Under the pieces are notes generated by a model. The model saw only the letters and a list, made by a program, of their open reading frames with translations, searched no databases and was not told the DNA's origin. From positions 1 through 64,000 of the forward strand of contig NZ_FUXM01000006.1 of assembly GCF_900167165.1 (NCBI RefSeq): 64,000 nt of DNA, read 5' to 3'. The position numbers and the translations under genes are program-made. Positions 16,398-25,307 of the stretch are shown here, piece after piece (position 1 is the first letter of the stretch; every line of letters begins with the position of its first letter). The DNA is from Carboxydocella sporoproducens DSM 16521 (lineage in GTDB: Bacteria > Bacillota > GCA-003054495 > Carboxydocellales > Carboxydocellaceae).

Positions 16398-18153
16398 TCA
16401 TAGTAGCCTCCTTTTCCACATCATAACGCCGTGGTCTTGGTTTAATGTATTTAAGATCAACTTCCTCATAACTAAAGACAGGGCCTTCCGGAGTATACCT
16501 GGCCATAGTTGTTTTCAGCCAATTAGCGTCATCCCGGTCCGGAAACTCCGGTTTATAATGGGCACCCCGACTTTCATTACGGTTAAGAGCACCAATAGTA
16601 ATTACCCGGGCCAGTTGTAGCATGTTCCACAGCTGTCTGGTAAATTGGACGGCCTGGTTAGCCCAGCGACTGGTATCGTTAATATTAATTTTCTGCCAGC
16701 GTTCCTGAAGCTCTACCAGTTTTTCATCAGTCTTCTTTAGTTTATCATTATATCGGACAATGGTAACATTTTCATTCATTATTTCACCCATTTCCCGGTG
16801 CAAGGCGAAGGGGTTTTCTGTTCCGTTCATCTTATAAATTCTTTCCTGGAAATCAATTTGACGTTTTAACTCGCGTTCTATAACCTTGCTGCTGACAGTT
16901 TCGGCAGATTTGCCAATATTTTTTACATATTCAACAGCTTTCGGCCCTGCAATCATTCCACCGTATATGGCAGAAATCAAAGAGTTAGCCCCTAACCGGT
17001 TGGCGCCATGATATTGATATTCACATTCCCCGCAAGCAAAGAGGCCTGGAATATTGGTCATCTGGTTATAGTCCACCCAAAGTCCGCCCATCGAATAATG
17101 AACAGAGGGGAAAATCTTCATCGGTACCTTTCTAGGATCTTCTCCCATAAACTTTTCATAAATTTCCACGACACCACCAAGTTTGCGGTCAATTTCTTTG
17201 GCTGGAAGGTGGGAAATATCCAGGTAAACCATATTCTCCCCGTTAATGCCAAGCTTTAACTCGTAACAAACTTTATGGATAGCCCTTGCGGCAATATCTC
17301 TTGGCACCAAATTCTTATAGGCGGGATACCATTCTTCAAGAAAATACCAGGGCTTGCCATCTTTGTAAACCCAGATCCGGCCGCCTTCGCCCCTAATAGA
17401 TTCAGACATCAGGCGGCGCTTATCTTCTCCAGGGATACCCGTCGGGTGAATCTGAATAAATTCCCCGTTGGCATAAATTGCTCCCTGCTGGTAAACAGCG
17501 CTCGCCGCCGAACCGGTATTAATGGTAGAATTGGTGGTACGGCCGAAAATCATTCCCGGGCCACCGGTGGCAAGAATCACCGCGTCTGCCTTGACTGCAT
17601 GGATTTCCATAGATTTCATTTCCTGTACTACAAGACCACGGCAGATTCCCTCATCATCAATAATTGCCGATAACATTTCCCAGCCTTCATACCGTTTGAT
17701 TAAACCATCGTCTTCATAACGCCGTGTCTGCTCATCAAGGGCATAAAGAAGCTGTTGACCGGTGGTTGCACCAGCAAAAACTGTTCTGGAGTACTTTGCC
17801 CCCCCGAGCCGGCGAACATCAAGGTGCCCTTCCGGGGTACGGTTGAAAGGCACTCCCATCCGGTCCATCAGGTATATTATACCGGGTGCAGCATCACACA
17901 TCCCTTTCACCGGAGTTTGGTTGGCTAAAAAGTCGCCACCGTAAATAGTATCATCAAAATGTTCCCAGGTAGAATCCCCTTCACCCTTGGTATTAACAGC
18001 AGCGTTAATTCCTCCCTGGGCACAGGCAGAATGGGAGCGCTTGGCGGGAACTAGAGAGAACAAATCAACATGCATACCTGCCTCAGCTATTTTAATAGCG
18101 GCCATCAAACCGGCTAATCCACCGCCAACAACCACGATTTTTCCTTTACTCAT
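16369..18153 (-). CDS. sdhA: Succinate dehydrogenase/fumarate reductase flavoprotein
   Basis: The protein has 594 residues. The FAD-binding motif GGGLAGLMAAIKIAEAG is at residues 9-25, followed by SHSACAQGGINAAVN with the flavin-linking histidine region near 42. Substrate-site signatures are HPTGIPGEDKRRLMSESIRGEGG (two pieces around 236-258) and HYSMGGLWVD near 357. It interconverts succinate and fumarate on the cytoplasmic side. It lies in the SdhC-SdhA-SdhB order of the Bacillus-type enzyme. Direction cannot be told from sequence. Given the lyase and ligase neighbours, a methyl-substituted succinate could also be a substrate; this is a guess. Confidence 0.94.
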   Translation of the reverse strand: MSKGKIVVVGGGLAGLMAAIKIAEAGMHVDLFSLVPAKRSHSACAQGGINAAVNTKGEGDSTWEHFDDTIYGGDFLANQTPVKGMCDAAPGIIYLMDRMGVPFNRTPEGHLDVRRLGGAKYSRTVFAGATTGQQLLYALDEQTRRYEDDGLIKRYEGWEMLSAIIDDEGICRGLVVQEMKSMEIHAVKADAVILATGGPGMIFGRTTNSTINTGSAASAVYQQGAIYANGEFIQIHPTGIPGEDKRRLMSESIRGEGGRIWVYKDGKPWYFLEEWYPAYKNLVPRDIAARAIHKVCYELKLGINGENMVYLDISHLPAKEIDRKLGGVVEIYEKFMGEDPRKVPMKIFPSVHYSMGGLWVDYNQMTNIPGLFACGECEYQYHGANRLGANSLISAIYGGMIAGPKAVEYVKNIGKSAETVSSKVIERELKRQIDFQERIYKMNGTENPFALHREMGEIMNENVTIVRYNDKLKKTDEKLVELQERWQKININDTSRWANQAVQFTRQLWNMLQLARVITIGALNRNESRGAHYKPEFPDRDDANWLKTTMARYTPEGPVFSYEEVDLKYIKPRPRRYDVEKEATMNVEDNSSKN

Positions 18154-18171
18154 ATCTGTTTACCTCCAATC

Positions 18172-18783
18172 CTATCTCGTAAAGGCTACCAATACGTTGA
18201 TACCAATTATGTTGAGTACCAGGAAAAGCAGCCCCGTAACATAAGTGGTCACTTGCTGCGCCCTTGGGCCAACTGTAATACCCCAGGTGATGAGGAATGT
18301 CCATAACCCGTTGGCAAAATGAAAAACAGCTGCAATTAAACCGACAATATAAAAAGCAAAAATTCCTGGATTACTGAGAGAAGCGCTTATAGCCTCAAAA
18401 CTGACCTCGGTATCGTAAAGAGCTTTTGCCAAACGCAAGACATATACATGCCAAACCAAAAAAACTAAAGTTACGATAGCCGTTACACGTTGCAAGTAAA
18501 ACATCCAGTTACGGAAATAGCTATAAGATAAGATATTATTCTTGGCAACATAAACTATATACAAACCATAGAATGCGTGAAAGGCAATGGGTAAGCCGAT
18601 AAACAATATTTCAATAAAAGTGAGATAAGGCAAGGTTTGAAAGAATTCAACTTTTTCGTTAAAAGCTTTGGCACCTTTAAGTGCAAATGAATTGGTAAAA
18701 AGATGTTCCAGCAGAAATAATCCGATAGGTATTAAACCTGAGAGAGAATGAATCCGGCGAAGAAAAAAGCTGTTTGTGCTCAT
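18172..18783 (-). CDS. sdhC: Succinate dehydrogenase cytochrome b558 subunit
   Basis: The protein has 203 residues and five predicted membrane helices. Histidines placed as heme ligands (HSLSGL, HAFYGLY, VWHVYVL and HFANGLW) fit the diheme, single-anchor Bacillus-type (class B) succinate:menaquinone reductase. This type lets the proton potential help drive uphill succinate oxidation by menaquinone. The start at 18783 follows AAGGAGGG by 12 bases; an upstream TTG (18807) is less likely. Confidence 0.9.
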   Translation of the reverse strand: MSTNSFFLRRIHSLSGLIPIGLFLLEHLFTNSFALKGAKAFNEKVEFFQTLPYLTFIEILFIGLPIAFHAFYGLYIVYVAKNNILSYSYFRNWMFYLQRVTAIVTLVFLVWHVYVLRLAKALYDTEVSFEAISASLSNPGIFAFYIVGLIAAVFHFANGLWTFLITWGITVGPRAQQVTTYVTGLLFLVLNIIGINVLVAFTR

Positions 18784-18803
18784 ATCTAATAAACTCCCTC
18801 CTT

Positions 18804-20144
18804 TCAATTAGTAAAAAATAAAGCGATATTTTGTATGTTCTCCATTTTTAATGCCTTTTGTAAAAGCCTTTCTGCTTCTTCTGGTTTTAGTCTGATACCC
18901 GCCAGTTCCCGGAATTTCACAGATAATTCCTCAGCAGTTACCGGATTTTCCGGATCACCTTTCGGGAAGTTGGTCCGCTCTGTATAGACTCGATTATCTG
19001 AACAGTAAATTTCTACTATAGCAGGCCACTGTTCCGGGTATAAAGCTTCTATTTCCGGATCTTGAACCAGCTCAACCCTGGACATCAGCTCGCGGATCTC
19101 TTTGTCTTCCAGAGCTGCCTCGTTAAACTCGGCGAGTCCGGCCTTCCGCTTTTTTAATCCAAGGGCAACACAAAAGGGAAGGCTAAACTTGGCTGCATAA
19201 AGAGAATTGGGCTGATAATTTCCAGTAATATCCAAAGCAATCCCATAAGTTTTAACAACTATTTTTTCAACCTGGCCGGGAGTTAAATCAAACTGCTTGG
19301 CTAATGCGATAACCAAATCTAATCCCGGATGGGTATGCCGGCAAGAGGCATGAATCTTGAAAGAATTCTCCAGAATTTTATAACTCTGGCCCAGGCCGTC
19401 AGTAATTTTATTTAAATCGTATTCCCTGGCTGTTGCTTTACAGAAACCTTTCTCACCTTCTAAAATTTTGCTCGCACCAGTAAACCCCCGGGCTGCCAGC
19501 AAAGCTGCCAGAAGACCGTTCATGGCTGCTTTTCCCGGGTGAAGATGTTTACTCATGGCACCGTCCGCCAGGAACTCCCACAGCCCAGCAGCCTGAGTGC
19601 CTGCATTGCCAAGGGCATGAACCATCTGGTCCCGATTCAAGCCTAAAATTTTTCCCGCTGCTGCCGCAGCGCCAAAAGTTCCACAAGTACCGGTATTATG
19701 CCAATAATAGTAATGGGAGGGAGTAACCGCCTCGCCAATTCTGATACCGACTTCATAGCCAGCCACAATAGCAGTTATCAGTTCTTCACCAGATGCCCCG
19801 ATTTTCTCAGCCGCTGCCAGGGCTGCCGGAATTATTGCAGCAGCAGCGTGTAAAATTGATGCCTTGTGAACATCATCCAGCTCTACGATATGCGAAACCG
19901 CCCCGTTGACCAGAGCAGCGTTAAGACAAGAAGATTTCCGCAAGGACGGAATTAATGTCGCCTGGGGGTTTCCCCCAATATCCTCAGCTACAGCATAAAC
20001 CATTTGTCCCGCTTCTTTTCCGGCACCGGCCAGGGCAGACCCCAGCCAGTCCAGAAAAGATAACCTGGTAATTTCAATAACTTCGTCAGGCAAATCGGTA
20101 TATTTGAGGTTACAGATATAATCAGCCAGCTTTTGCGAAATCAT
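18804..20144 (-). CDS. MmgE/PrpD family dehydratase/decarboxylase-like protein
   Basis: The protein has 446 residues, the full length of the family, with the N-terminal LADYICNLKYTDLPDEVI and FLDWLGSALAG and the helical core (ELDDVHKASILHAAAAIIPAALA, GYEVGIRIGEAV). The family includes 2-methylcitrate dehydratase, citrate dehydratase, cis-aconitate decarboxylase and iminodisuccinate epimerase, all acting on di- or tricarboxylic acids. No prpB or prpC lies nearby, so the methylcitrate cycle is not supported. The neighbours are an acyl-CoA ligase, a CitE-like lyase and succinate dehydrogenase, so the substrate is likely a C4-C6 dicarboxylate or tricarboxylate. It lies 15 bases from the ligase alpha subunit. 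Confidence 0.85.
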   Translation of the reverse strand: MISQKLADYICNLKYTDLPDEVIEITRLSFLDWLGSALAGAGKEAGQMVYAVAEDIGGNPQATLIPSLRKSSCLNAALVNGAVSHIVELDDVHKASILHAAAAIIPAALAAAEKIGASGEELITAIVAGYEVGIRIGEAVTPSHYYYWHNTGTCGTFGAAAAAGKILGLNRDQMVHALGNAGTQAAGLWEFLADGAMSKHLHPGKAAMNGLLAALLAARGFTGASKILEGEKGFCKATAREYDLNKITDGLGQSYKILENSFKIHASCRHTHPGLDLVIALAKQFDLTPGQVEKIVVKTYGIALDITGNYQPNSLYAAKFSLPFCVALGLKKRKAGLAEFNEAALEDKEIRELMSRVELVQDPEIEALYPEQWPAIVEIYCSDNRVYTERTNFPKGDPENPVTAEELSVKFRELAGIRLKPEEAERLLQKALKMENIQNIALFFTN

Positions 20145-20159
20145 TACAGCAAGCCTCCC

Positions 20160-21056
20160 TTAACCCAGCAACTTTTTTAAGGTCGGAATCATATCATCAA
20201 ATTTTTCAAGCACATATGCACCGGCCTCTTTGAGTTTAGCCATTTTTGTTGAGGGTTTCCCTGTTCCGCCGGAAATCATCGCTCCAGCATGGCCAAAGAC
20301 CGTCCCTTCAGGCATGGACTCGGTAAACCTGCCAGAAATATAAGAAATTAATGGTTTGGTAAAGCCTCCTGACTTAATAAATTCAGCCGCCTCTTCCTCA
20401 AAGCTGGTACCCGGTTCGGAATAAGTTACCACCGCTTTTGTTTCAGGGTCTTTCTCAAACAGGGCAAGCAGATCTTTAATAGAGCTACCGATCAAGGCGT
20501 CTCCACCGATGCTTATGGCAGTGCTAACCCCATAGCCGGCTCTTTTGACCATCCAGGACGTCTCGGCTGTCATACCTCCGCTCCGAGATATTACCCCTAC
20601 CGGGCCCGGAACAAAACACCTTTCTACATTGTCCCCGCCAATGGCTCCCAGTTTTACCCTTTCCCCGGGACTGATCATACCCACGGAATTGGGCCCTACA
20701 ATCCTAACACCCCGTTGCTGAGCTATATTTAAAAATTTAATGGCATCCTTTTGTGGCACGTTTTCTGTAGCAATCAAGATTAACTTAATTCCATTAGCTA
20801 TTGCTTTCATCACAGCGTCAAAGACAAAGGCCGGTGGCACATAAACGAGAGAGGTGTCCAGTTCATGCTCACGACAAGCAGCTTTTAATGTATCGTAAAC
20901 AGGTACACCTTCAACATCCTGCCCCCCCTTCCCAGGGGTAATGCCAGCAACAATTTTCGTTCCGTAAGCTAAGGTATGCTTAGTGACCATGGTAGCTTCC
21001 CGCCCGGTAATACCTTGAATAACTATTTTCGAATTGCGGTCAATTAAAATTGCCAT
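20160..21056 (-). CDS. Succinyl-CoA synthetase-like ligase, alpha subunit
   Basis: The protein has 298 residues, with the CoA-binding Rossmann domain (VIQGITGREATMVTKHTLAYG near 12) and the ligase domain with the phosphohistidine loop FGHAGAMISGGTG near 254. It forms a thioester from an acid, CoA and ATP or GTP together with the beta subunit. It could be true SucD, but the same fold serves malate-CoA ligase and citryl-CoA synthetase. The CitE-like lyase in the operon makes a hydroxy-acid CoA ligase an equally good reading. Confidence 0.85.
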   Translation of the reverse strand: MAILIDRNSKIVIQGITGREATMVTKHTLAYGTKIVAGITPGKGGQDVEGVPVYDTLKAACREHELDTSLVYVPPAFVFDAVMKAIANGIKLILIATENVPQKDAIKFLNIAQQRGVRIVGPNSVGMISPGERVKLGAIGGDNVERCFVPGPVGVISRSGGMTAETSWMVKRAGYGVSTAISIGGDALIGSSIKDLLALFEKDPETKAVVTYSEPGTSFEEEAAEFIKSGGFTKPLISYISGRFTESMPEGTVFGHAGAMISGGTGKPSTKMAKLKEAGAYVLEKFDDMIPTLKKLLG

Positions 21057-21106
21057 TAGATTGTCCCTCCCAAATACTGATTTTGTTTCATCGGGTCGTA
21101 TATTCT

Positions 21107-22321
21107 CTATTCACCGTAGGTTTCTTTCATGCGCTGTACCATTTTGGCAGCAGCTTCTGTAATAGTAACATCATCACCGTAATATTCAATACCGGCATTG
21201 ACAAACAGTTCCTTGGCTACAGCATCGTTAACCCCTGCCTCCCGGACAACAACCGGGAACTTTGATGGATCAATGTTTAAGTCTTTAAGAGCCCTGATAA
21301 TCCCTTTGGCCATTATGTCAACCTGAGTGTTGTTGGTAATGTTATGAGCAACAAAAAGCCCTTTAACACCAGGTTTCGATAAAATACCCCTGGTCAGTCC
21401 GTACACCTTTTCCTCTGTCGGGTTTCCACCAACTTCAGAATAGTTAGCCGGTTTGCCGCCAAAAGAAACCAAAGCGTCAAAACTTAACAAACTGCCGCCA
21501 CCACCACCGCACATAAAACCTATATCTCCACCATCCATTTCGGTATAACGGGCAGTGCCGCGATAAGGATCTGCTTCATTAACCGCAATCATTTGCTTCT
21601 CCAATTCTGTGAGCGGTCGCCAGGCTCTTTCACTGCCAATCTGCACTATGTCTTTAAGTTCAGGATGACGGTACATAGCTGAATCATCAACACTCATAAC
21701 TGAAGCAGCAGCAACAATGTCCTCATCGGTTGTTACCACCAATGGGTTAATTTCTAAAAGATAGGCATCAGTACTATCAAATAAACGGTAAAGTTTAGAT
21801 AAAACTCCGGTTGCTTTAGTCAAAAGCTTGCCCTTAACACCTAATTCACTCCATATTTCCTTGGCTTCATAATCACAAAAGCCAAGAATCGGGTCTACAT
21901 GATAGGTAATAATTTTTTCCGGCCACTTGCGGCTTAGTTCTTCTACATCGATACCACCACAAGTACTGGCAATAATCACAGGCGCTTTTTTGCTCTTGTC
22001 AATAGTAATTGAAACAAACCATTCCTCGGCAATAGAAATCTTTTCTTCCACCAAAACTCTTTCAACGGGGAAACTGGCCACTTTCATCCGCAACAGTTCA
22101 GCCGCTAAATGGGATGCTTCATCAGGAGTATCAGCAAATTTTATTGCACCTGCTTTTCCTCTTTTGCCGATAGGTACTAAAGCTTTTAAAACTACCGGTT
22201 TGCCAAAACGTTTAGCAATTTCCCGGGCTTCCTCAGGGCTTGCCGCTACATCGTTTTGCGGAGCCGGAATACCAAACTGCCGTATTAGTTGTTTACTGTG
22301 ATTTTCCGTAATTCTTCCCAT
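21107..22321 (-). CDS. Succinyl-CoA synthetase-like ligase, beta subunit
   Basis: The protein has 404 residues. An ATP-grasp domain (about 1-230; PVVLKALVPIGKRGKAGAIKFA, LLEINPLVV) is followed by the C-terminal ligase domain with FMCGGGGGSLLSFDAL and YSEVGGNPTEEKVYGL. It binds nucleotide and pairs with the alpha subunit encoded 50 bases downstream. Whether it uses succinate, malate, citramalate or citrate cannot be read from the sequence. It has a strong AGGAGGG box 6 bases before the ATG. Confidence 0.85.
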   Translation of the reverse strand: MGRITENHSKQLIRQFGIPAPQNDVAASPEEAREIAKRFGKPVVLKALVPIGKRGKAGAIKFADTPDEASHLAAELLRMKVASFPVERVLVEEKISIAEEWFVSITIDKSKKAPVIIASTCGGIDVEELSRKWPEKIITYHVDPILGFCDYEAKEIWSELGVKGKLLTKATGVLSKLYRLFDSTDAYLLEINPLVVTTDEDIVAAASVMSVDDSAMYRHPELKDIVQIGSERAWRPLTELEKQMIAVNEADPYRGTARYTEMDGGDIGFMCGGGGGSLLSFDALVSFGGKPANYSEVGGNPTEEKVYGLTRGILSKPGVKGLFVAHNITNNTQVDIMAKGIIRALKDLNIDPSKFPVVVREAGVNDAVAKELFVNAGIEYYGDDVTITEAAAKMVQRMKETYGE

Positions 22322-22351
22322 ACTAAACCCTCCTTAAAATTTAAGAAATAA

Positions 22352-23218
22352 TTACATTCCTAATGCTTCAGCTATAGCCAATAATTTTTTTGCACGCATG
22401 GCCACAGGGTAGTCAATAAATTTACCGTCCACCTGAATCGCAGCCAATCCTTGTTTTTCGGCTTCTTCAAAAGCAACAACAATTTTTCTTGCCTGGGCTA
22501 TTTCATCAGGGGTGGGTGAGAAAACTTTATTTACTGGTTCTATCTGTCCTGGGTGAATGACTAATTTACTCTGGAATCCCATACTTCTAACCAACCGGCA
22601 CTCTTCCACCAGTCCATCTATGTCCTTAATTTCTGGATAGACTGTATCGATAGGTGCTTCAATACCAGCAACCCTGGAAGCAATCACCAACTGTGAGCGG
22701 GCATAAAAGAAAGCATTGCCATCTTTGCTCCAGGTTGTTCCAATATCGAGACTAAAATCAATCGCCCCAAAAGCAAGCCGCGAAATCCTTGGTGAAGCAG
22801 ATGCAATTTCCGCCGCCCGATAGACACCAGCTGCACTTTCAATTAGAGGGATGAGGTCTATTTGTCCCGGAGGGAGCCCTCTTTTTTTCTCACCTTCAGT
22901 TATCAGCCAATCAACCATACGAATGTCTTCAGCGGATTCAGCCTTGGGTAGCATAATACCGTCCAACCGCGAGCAGATAACTGCTTCTAAATCATCAAAG
23001 AAAAAATTAGTGGAAATGGAATTAACCCTAACATAAGCCTTACAACCCCTGGGTTTTAACAAAGTTTCCTGGACCACCTTGCGTGCTTGCTCCTTTTCAC
23101 TGATTGCTACTGCATCCTCCAGATCGAGGATAACGGCATCAGCTCCTAATGTCAGTACCTTGTCTGATTTTTTGGAATCACTGCCAGGAGCAAACATAAA
23201 AGTACGCAACGGTTTCAT
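22352..23218 (-). CDS. CitE-like (malyl-/citramalyl-CoA type) lyase
   Basis: The protein has 288 residues in the HpcH/HpaI aldolase fold. It shows RTFMFAPGSD near the start, the metal and substrate site LDLEDAVAISEKEQAR (about 31-46), an Arg in YVRVNS, LIESAAGV, FGAIDFSLDIGTT and IHPGQIEPVN. Free-standing CitE-like proteins split hydroxyacyl-CoA thioesters such as malyl-CoA or citramalyl-CoA into acetyl-CoA and a keto acid (glyoxylate or pyruvate). No citD, citF or citX genes for a citrate lyase complex are near. It is the first gene of the operon, directly behind the sigma-54 promoter, and its upstream AAAGGAGG box is strong. Confidence 0.85.
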   Translation of the reverse strand: MKPLRTFMFAPGSDSKKSDKVLTLGADAVILDLEDAVAISEKEQARKVVQETLLKPRGCKAYVRVNSISTNFFFDDLEAVICSRLDGIMLPKAESAEDIRMVDWLITEGEKKRGLPPGQIDLIPLIESAAGVYRAAEIASASPRISRLAFGAIDFSLDIGTTWSKDGNAFFYARSQLVIASRVAGIEAPIDTVYPEIKDIDGLVEECRLVRSMGFQSKLVIHPGQIEPVNKVFSPTPDEIAQARKIVVAFEEAEKQGLAAIQVDGKFIDYPVAMRAKKLLAIAEALGM

Positions 23219-23275
23219 TAAATATCGCCTCCTTTCATAATCAGAATTTTATTAATTTTTTCATTTTTATTAAAA

Positions 23276-23291
23276 AGCAAAAACCATGCCA
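23276..23291 (-). promoter_or_regulatory. Sigma-54 (-24/-12) promoter of the lyase-ligase-SDH operon
   Basis: On the minus strand TGGCATG-GTTT-TTGCT has GG and GC dinucleotides with exact -24/-12 spacing and differs from the TGGCACG-N4-TTGCW consensus at one base. It lies about 58 bases before the lyase start and directly downstream of a sigma-54 activator gene. It overlaps the 3' arm of the activator's terminator. Confidence 0.72.
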
Positions 23292-23310
23292 GCATTTTGG
23301 CATGGTTTTT
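23279..23310 (-). terminator. Terminator of the PrpR-like activator gene
   Basis: AAAAACCATGCCA (23279-23291) and TGGCATGGTTTTT (23298-23310) form a 13-bp stem with a six-base loop. The minus-strand T tract is inside the arm and continues as TTTTTGCTTTTT. The same bases hold the -24 element of the downstream operon. Confidence 0.7.
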
Positions 23311-23331
23311 TCGCCTATTTTGATATTCGCC

Positions 23332-23377
23332 GTTTATTTACTGAACAATAAACTTGACATTTGTTTAAATTTTAAAC
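23332..23377. promoter_or_regulatory. Paired dyads, candidate enhancer sites for the PrpR-like activator
   Basis: There are two inverted repeats with the same half-site: GTTTATT/AATAAAC (23332-23338, 23347-23353; 8-base spacer) and GTTTAAA/TTTAAAC (23363-23369, 23371-23377; 1-base spacer). They lie about 40-85 bases upstream of the -24 element, a usual place for enhancer sites of sigma-54 activators. Confidence 0.45.
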
Positions 23378-23390
23378 GACGGCAAAACCT

Positions 23391-25307
23391 TTAAAATTCT
23401 TTTAACTTCTTCCAAAGAGTGGTACGACTTATACCAAGTTTTTGAGCCAAAAGAGTCCTGTTTCCATTCATTTTTGCATCAAGCTTTCTAATGATTTCTA
23501 ACTCCATTTCTTCCAATGTTCCCTCCCGAACTGTAATTGTGTCACCTTGCCAGCAGTTAACCTCTGACCTGTCAGGCTGTTGAAAGGTTTCCTTAAAATA
23601 GCACTCCAATTCCTTAGAGGCCTGGTTATTTTGTTCCAGAATAACATAACGCTCGATGATGTTCTCCAATTCCCTCACATTTCCCGGCCAAGAATAACTT
23701 AACATCAATTCCTTTAAATATGAAGGGATTGATGTTACTTTTTTATCAAATTTCCTATTAAATTTATTTAAAAAGTGGTTAATCAATACCGGGATGTCCT
23801 CTTTTCTTTCCCTCAGCGGCGGAATTTTCAAATTAAGGACGTTCAGACGGAAATATAAATCCGATCGGAATTCTCCATTTTGAACCGCCCGGTTTAAATC
23901 TTCGTTTGCCGCTGAGATAACCCGCACATCGACGGGGATAATCCGATCTCCGCCAACCCGCCTAACTTCCTTTTCCTGCAATACTCTTAGAAGCCTAGCC
24001 TGCAAGTTCAACGATATCTTTCCTATTTCATCAAGAAATATAGTTCCACCATGAGCCAACTCAAACAACCCCGGCTTACCGCCTTTTCTTGCCCCGGTAA
24101 AAGCCCCTTCTTCATAACCAAAAAGTTCACTTTCCAAAAGGTTTTCCGGCAAGGCTGCACAATTTATAGCAACAAAAGGCCCCTTCCGTCTGTCACTGAT
24201 AGCATGCATACTATGGGCAAATAGTTCTTTACCAGTACCGCTCTCACCAATAATCAATACAGTAGAGTCAGTCCGACCGAACTGTTTGGCCCGTTCAATT
24301 GTTTTTTCCATGATACTACTGCAGTAAACAATATCGTCAAAATTAAACCTGGAGATCAGACCTTTATTGTAGAGTTCTTTCCTGATGCGTTGTTCCAGCC
24401 TCTGCACCCTGGTAACATCCTGAAAAGTAATAACCATGCCAATATTCTGCCCTTCTACCATAATTGGCACCCGGTTAAAGACAATCTGGGCATCACCAAG
24501 ACGCAGCACCTTCTCCGTTTCTTCTGTACCGTCCATTAAAAGAGGGGCCGGCAAAAGTGTTGATACAAGAGTATCTGCCGACCGGCTTAACACTTTTTCC
24601 CTGGGCAATCCCAGGATTTTTTCCGCTGCTGGATTAAAGACCGTTATCTCTCTTTCCTGATTCAATGCTACTATTCCATCAAAAGCATGATCAATAATAG
24701 TCTTAAGCCACTGTGTCTGTTCGAGGTCCTTTTGGCGCAACTCGATTATTTCCAAAGCCCTTTGGAAAGCACGGACTACGGCCCGTCGACTTGTATAAAC
24801 CAAGACACCATGCATGCCAGCCTTTTGTGCTAACTGTACCCCTGTGTTACCTCCGCCTACTACTACCTCTACTCCTGATTTCTTGGCAGCAATAATTTGT
24901 TCCTGTAGTTCCTTTATATTACTGTAGATAAATTGCCGGATCGGGCAGCCTATTATTTCTTCCATACCAGCCAGAAAGTCCGATTCAAGCCGCGCGTGGT
25001 CATATGTGAAAAAACCAATATGGTGACTCACCTTTCTTGCTTTCCAAAAAGCCTGTAAAATATCAAAATCGGTAGCATCTGCATTGATCACCGGGATACT
25101 AAAATTCTTTTTTAGTGTTTCGGCCGTACCCCCCCGGCTGATAATGACTTCTATCTTATGCTGGTTAAGGACTTCCTGGAGTTTTTGCACAGCTTCTTCC
25201 AAAACCGCTTCTACAACAATAGCAGGCGTAGCCATCTCTTCCGAGACTCGTCTGAAAAGGGTGGTAAGCTCCGGATAAGACGAAGTCACTGCAATCTTAG
25301 GCTTCAT
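23391..25307 (-). CDS. PrpR-like sigma-54-dependent transcriptional activator
   Basis: The protein has 638 residues: a PrpR_N sensor domain (about 3-190), a PAS domain (about 205-310), and an AAA+ sigma-54 interaction domain with Walker A GESGTGKE, the GAFTGA loop that contacts sigma-54, and a Walker B LDEIGK. A C-terminal Fis-type HTH (LAQKLGISRTTLWKKL) ends it. PrpR of enteric bacteria senses 2-methylcitrate; here the ligand is likely an acid of the downstream pathway, a PrpD-type substrate or product. The start at 25307 has GAGGGGGGG 5 bases upstream and overlaps the RND gene by 11 bases. Confidence 0.9.
   Translation of the reverse strand: MKPKIAVTSSYPELTTLFRRVSEEMATPAIVVEAVLEEAVQKLQEVLNQHKIEVIISRGGTAETLKKNFSIPVINADATDFDILQAFWKARKVSHHIGFFTYDHARLESDFLAGMEEIIGCPIRQFIYSNIKELQEQIIAAKKSGVEVVVGGGNTGVQLAQKAGMHGVLVYTSRRAVVRAFQRALEIIELRQKDLEQTQWLKTIIDHAFDGIVALNQEREITVFNPAAEKILGLPREKVLSRSADTLVSTLLPAPLLMDGTEETEKVLRLGDAQIVFNRVPIMVEGQNIGMVITFQDVTRVQRLEQRIRKELYNKGLISRFNFDDIVYCSSIMEKTIERAKQFGRTDSTVLIIGESGTGKELFAHSMHAISDRRKGPFVAINCAALPENLLESELFGYEEGAFTGARKGGKPGLFELAHGGTIFLDEIGKISLNLQARLLRVLQEKEVRRVGGDRIIPVDVRVISAANEDLNRAVQNGEFRSDLYFRLNVLNLKIPPLRERKEDIPVLINHFLNKFNRKFDKKVTSIPSYLKELMLSYSWPGNVRELENIIERYVILEQNNQASKELECYFKETFQQPDRSEVNCWQGDTITVREGTLEEMELEIIRKLDAKMNGNRTLLAQKLGISRTTLWKKLKEF

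Noticed and set aside
15651-21056. Complete methylcitrate or methylmalonyl propionate pathway.
   Set aside because: Only PrpD-like, SCS-like and SDH genes are present. Methylcitrate synthase and lyase, mutase, epimerase and carboxyltransferase genes are all missing here.
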